A DNA stretch of 64,000 nucleotides, taken from contig NZ_BAAAFG010000002.1 of NCBI RefSeq assembly GCF_039523415.1, positions 424,794-488,793 on the forward strand. Reading direction: 5' to 3'. The DNA comes from Gangjinia marincola (lineage in GTDB: Bacteria; Bacteroidota; Bacteroidia; Flavobacteriales; Flavobacteriaceae). The number at the start of each line of letters is the position of its first letter. Position 1 is the stretch's first letter. The translations under genes and the position numbers were made by a program. Below the pieces are notes generated by a model, which did not search any database, had not been told where the DNA came from, and was given only the letters and a program-made list of their open reading frames with translations. Positions 63,601 through 64,000 of this stretch are shown here, piece by piece.

Positions 63601-63678
63601 GATCCAAGATTTGATATTACATATAATAGAAAGGATTTCTCTAAAGAAACAGGCCCTGTGATGAAACAAATTTACTAA
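60655..63678 (+). CDS. dnaE: DnaE-type DNA polymerase III alpha subunit, short error-prone (ImuC/DnaE2-like) form
   Basis: 1007 residues, shorter than the replicative alpha (1150-1450 in this phylum). The N-terminal PHP region is degenerate: HSYYSL replaces HLHVHTEYSL-type sequence, and TDINNTSG replaces TDHGNM. Palm: FYHVGRGSGANSIVAYLLGITD, the catalytic Asp pair in PPDFDIDF, and Asp in FDILGQRGL. Tandem HhH at about 780-825, a possible clamp motif QQKLF near 838-842, and an OB-fold at 905-990. With dinB it likely forms a DNA-damage mutasome-like pair. ImuA is not present here. Confidence 0.9.
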   Translation: MFLNNHSYYSLRYGTIAEDDLIQLALQQGLKQFILTDINNTSGCLNFVRIAQKNNIIPGVGIDVRNQNQQLYVCLAKNNEGFLELNQFLSDHLHHKKEFPAQAPYFKYCHVIYPFEQVLTYEKNYFSTNEYIGIRIEDINKLRFSKLSLYKEKLVILHTVSFRNKKEYNIHRLLRAIDKNVLLSKLPKEEQGSPTHKMIPINDLCGNFADYPGIIKNTEKLLQDCTIHFDFGPRRKNQNLKTVFGSPEADYSTLVKLCQQQLPVRYDEITIEIQERLKKELLLIKQQDYVSFFLINWKIICYAKEKDFYHVGRGSGANSIVAYLLGITDVDPIELDLYFERFMNLYRSSPPDFDIDFSTWDREDVTKYIFETFGTNYHAALLGAYVTFKHSGAVRELGKVFGLPKHEIDKLSDGKYNLNTLDELSKLVLKYATHLNGKPNYISIHAAGILISEKPIHYFSATNLPPKGFPTVQFDMHIAEDIGLYKFDILGQRGLGKIKDAIAIIKKNHPDVTLPDIHYAKPFFTDKRINKMISKAECIGCFYVESPAMRMLLKKLGVNNYLSLVAASSIIRPGVAKSGMMREYILRHKYPERRKKAHPVLWNIMPDTYGVMVYQEDVIKVAHHYANLDLGEADVLRRGMSGKYRSREEFQTVKNKFISNCRKNGEPDTVIFEVWRQIESFAGYAFAKGHSASYAVESYQSLFLKCYYPLEYMVATINNGGGFYRVDTYIHEAKKHGATIHPPCIEKSNIETTITGKDIYLGFQHIQGLEKRNMIAIVNARIFKSFISMDDFMERVSLSIDQLDLLIRIDAMRSFGKDKRTLLWEAYRSHHISYTNNNQQKLFKLGSKKVSLPAFNITPLEEAFDQLELLHFTLQYPFILLEKSISSTLAADDLANYINEQIIIYGYLVTAKNTRTSKGDRMYFGTFLDYKGYWVDTVHFPPVAKRYPFSGKGIYKITGKVVSEFDFITIEVTMLKRMPYVSDPRFDITYNRKDFSKETGPVMKQIY

Positions 63679-63953
63679 AGCATTATTCATTACTTGTACT
63701 TCACCGACACAATGAACTTTCATCGATGAAATACACTCGTCAACTCGTTTAACTGTTTATTTAGTAATTATAATGCTGATATCATGATAGTTATAAAATT
63801 ATTTTAGCGCGATTTATGATCATCTTTAACCCCGCTTGATCATTCTATTTGTTAATTTATTGTTAAATATATATGCATTTTGTCGTTCACATGTGTTCTG
63901 TGTCGTATGTTTGTCTTGTCAATACGAAATAACAATACCAAAATCCTACTATT
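63679..63953. other. Gene-free region after dnaE
   Basis: About 275 AT-rich bases between dnaE and the next gene. It should hold the promoter of the gene starting at 63954. No clear terminator hairpin or RNA gene was seen. Confidence 0.4.
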
Positions 63954-64000
63954 ATGAAAAAGTTTGTTTACACCTCCGCTCTAGTTTTCGCCTTCGCTCT
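63954..64000 (+). CDS. Start of an exported protein (runs off window)
   Basis: ATG at 63954 followed by MKKFVYTSALVFAFA, the basic and hydrophobic start of a signal peptide. Only 15 codons are visible. Identity cannot be judged. Confidence 0.5.
   Translation, partial: MKKFVYTSALVFAFA

Noticed and set aside
1..64000. tRNA, rRNA, CRISPR arrays, prophage or integrase genes
   Set aside because: Scanned by eye on both strands; none with recognisable features was found, though short RNA genes could be missed without a covariance search.

Overview
This window looks like a chromosomal segment of a marine-type member of the Flavobacteriaceae (Bacteroidota). The evidence is the low G+C content, promoters of the TTG...TAnnTTTG type, Cys-lipoproteins with acidic residues after the Cys, type IX secretion (Por) sorting domains, the one-subunit cytochrome b type succinate dehydrogenase, a complete SUF operon with DUF59 and DUF2480 genes, and DUF3078, DUF6705 and MbnP-type proteins.

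Layout. 1-1325: the 5' part of sucA (minus strand) diverges from a small outer-membrane-type protein. 1391-7875: a minus-strand array in which a surface lipoprotein with a JAMM/MPN-like C-terminal domain, or a truncated or decayed copy of it, is each time followed by a DUF6705-type lipoprotein gene. One copy is full length, one is a 5'-truncated orphan C-terminus and two are decayed. 7956-16205: polyprenyl synthase, then a TetR-TolC-MFP-RND efflux operon carrying an inserted four-helix-bundle gene. 16253-20723: two small envelope genes, aspS, a small membrane protein, a cold shock protein, a Zn-ribbon protein and a CBS protein. 20801-31858: M28 and M13 peptidases, an SDR protein, a very large BNR-repeat T9SS protein, and a threonine dehydrogenase-like enzyme. 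31978-35502: sdhCAB on the minus strand, with a palindromic repeat between sdhA and sdhB. 35670-36805: two near-identical REP-like palindromes around a broken REP-associated transposase. 37345-44350: a second BNR/sortilin-like protein, a PIN toxin-antitoxin pair, pepP, an alpha/beta hydrolase and thiL. 44397-49005: LVIVD protein, seven-repeat lipoprotein, MbnP and di-haem peroxidase. 49114-58139: SUF operon (sufA-B-C-D-S-E, sufT-like, DUF2480) interrupted by two four-helix-bundle genes, an MBL-fold lipoprotein and small lipoproteins. 58223-64000: DUF3078 protein, a dinB-dnaE error-prone polymerase cassette with a palindromic promoter, and the start of a further gene.

The two most unusual signals are these. 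(1) Three four-helix-bundle (23S rRNA intervening-sequence protein family) genes each sit alone between two genes of an otherwise conserved operon. Each is flanked by imperfect inverted repeats that would place the ORF in the loop of a long RNA stem, as in rRNA intervening sequences; one copy has a single-base frameshift. (2) The tandem JAMM-lipoprotein/DUF6705 array resembles an effector with orphan C-terminal and partner cassettes, and it includes a 79-nt perfectly conserved spacer repeat.

No tRNA, rRNA, CRISPR array, integrase or phage genes were seen. All family assignments are from reading the sequence; no database search was possible.
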